Source: Prevotellaceae bacterium
Lineage (GTDB): Bacteria; Bacteroidota; Bacteroidia; Bacteroidales; UBA932
DNA: 6,168 bases
Direction of reading: 5' to 3'
Assembly (NCBI GenBank): GCA_031287815.1
Contig: JAITSM010000077.1
Coordinates: forward strand, 1-6,168
How positions within the stretch are numbered: position 1 is the stretch's first letter; each line of letters opens with the position of its first letter. A program made the translations under genes and the position numbers. Under the pieces are notes generated by a model. That model had not been told where the DNA came from. It saw nothing but the letters and a program-made list of their open reading frames with translations, and did not search any database. Below, in pieces: positions 6,018-6,168 of the stretch.

Positions 6018-6168
6018 GTGAAGGGTGAGGGGTGTCTCGTGAAGAGTGAAGGGTGAAGGGTGAAGGGTGAAGAGTGAAGAGTGAAGAGTGAAGAGTGAAG
6101 AGTGAAGAGTGAAGAGTGAAGAGTGAAGAGTGTAGAGTGAAGAGTGAAGAGTGAAGAGTGAAGAGTGA
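6018..6168 (+). repeat. 7-bp tandem repeat, at least 21 units, runs off window
   Basis: Starting two bases after the dehydrogenase stop, 21 complete heptamers plus four bases reach the window end. The consensus is GTGAAGA. The first units are diverged (GTGAAGG, GTGAGGG, GTGTCTC), then come GTGAAGG copies at 6046-6066, then a nearly uniform GTGAAGA block from 6067 with one GTGTAGA at 6130-6136. Divergence at one edge and uniformity inward is the pattern expected of slippage or unequal exchange. The + strand contains only two C residues (6036, 6038) and has a TGA in every frame, so it is non-coding on that strand. Total length and the far boundary are unknown. Confidence 0.97.
6023..6067 (+). 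other. G-run cluster, possible weak G-quadruplex
   Basis: Five G-runs lie on the + strand directly after the dehydrogenase stop: GGG at 6023-6025, GGGG at 6029-6032, and GGG at 6051-6053, 6058-6060 and 6065-6067. The last three are separated by four-base TGAA loops, but an 18-base gap separates them from the earlier two. A four-tract structure is therefore possible only with one long loop. It might affect the 3' end of the transcript; this is speculative. Confidence 0.25.

Noticed and set aside
6018..6168. CRISPR array
   Set aside because: The units are seven bases with no spacers between them; this is a simple tandem repeat.

Overview
The window looks like a chromosomal segment from a Bacteroidota bacterium, probably Bacteroidales. 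The supporting signs are a FISUMP-domain protein of the kind expanded in Fibrobacter and gut Bacteroidales, a DUF3467 gene, a candidate TAnnTTTG-type -7 promoter element at 1140-1147, A-rich start regions without Shine-Dalgarno sequences, and short-period tandem repeats in the gaps between genes. The taxonomic call is inference from these features; no rRNA or other marker is present.

Layout: (1) 1-945 is the 3' part of a secreted-type FISUMP protein whose start lies outside the window. (2) 946-1167 is a 222-bp spacer with a candidate promoter just upstream of a DUF3467 gene (1168-1473). (3) etfB (1508-2377) and etfA (2497-3513) encode the two subunits of an electron transfer flavoprotein. (4) 3526-4238 holds a tightly coupled two-gene unit: a small unrecognised protein, then a small cytosolic-looking retropepsin-type aspartic protease. 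It is A+T-richer than its neighbours and sits between etfA and its expected partner. (5) 4301-6016 encodes a 571-residue acyl-CoA dehydrogenase. (6) From 6018 to the window end is a 7-bp tandem repeat of at least 21 units.

All genes are on the + strand, and those from 1168 to 6016 could be one transcript. The acyl-CoA dehydrogenase would pass electrons between an acyl-CoA/enoyl-CoA couple and EtfAB. The EtfB nucleotide-site sequence (DGDTAQVGP) resembles that of electron-bifurcating ETFs, so the system may run in the enoyl-CoA-reducing direction (NADH plus ferredoxin, as in anaerobic butyrate-type fermentation) rather than in respiratory beta-oxidation.

The less ordinary points are the protease pair embedded in this operon, three unrelated short tandem repeats of 8, 10 and 7 bp in three spacers of the same cluster, and an unusual C-terminal stretch of the FISUMP protein that could be a diversified ligand-binding region. 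No RNA genes, insertion sequences, CRISPR arrays or clear intrinsic terminators were seen.
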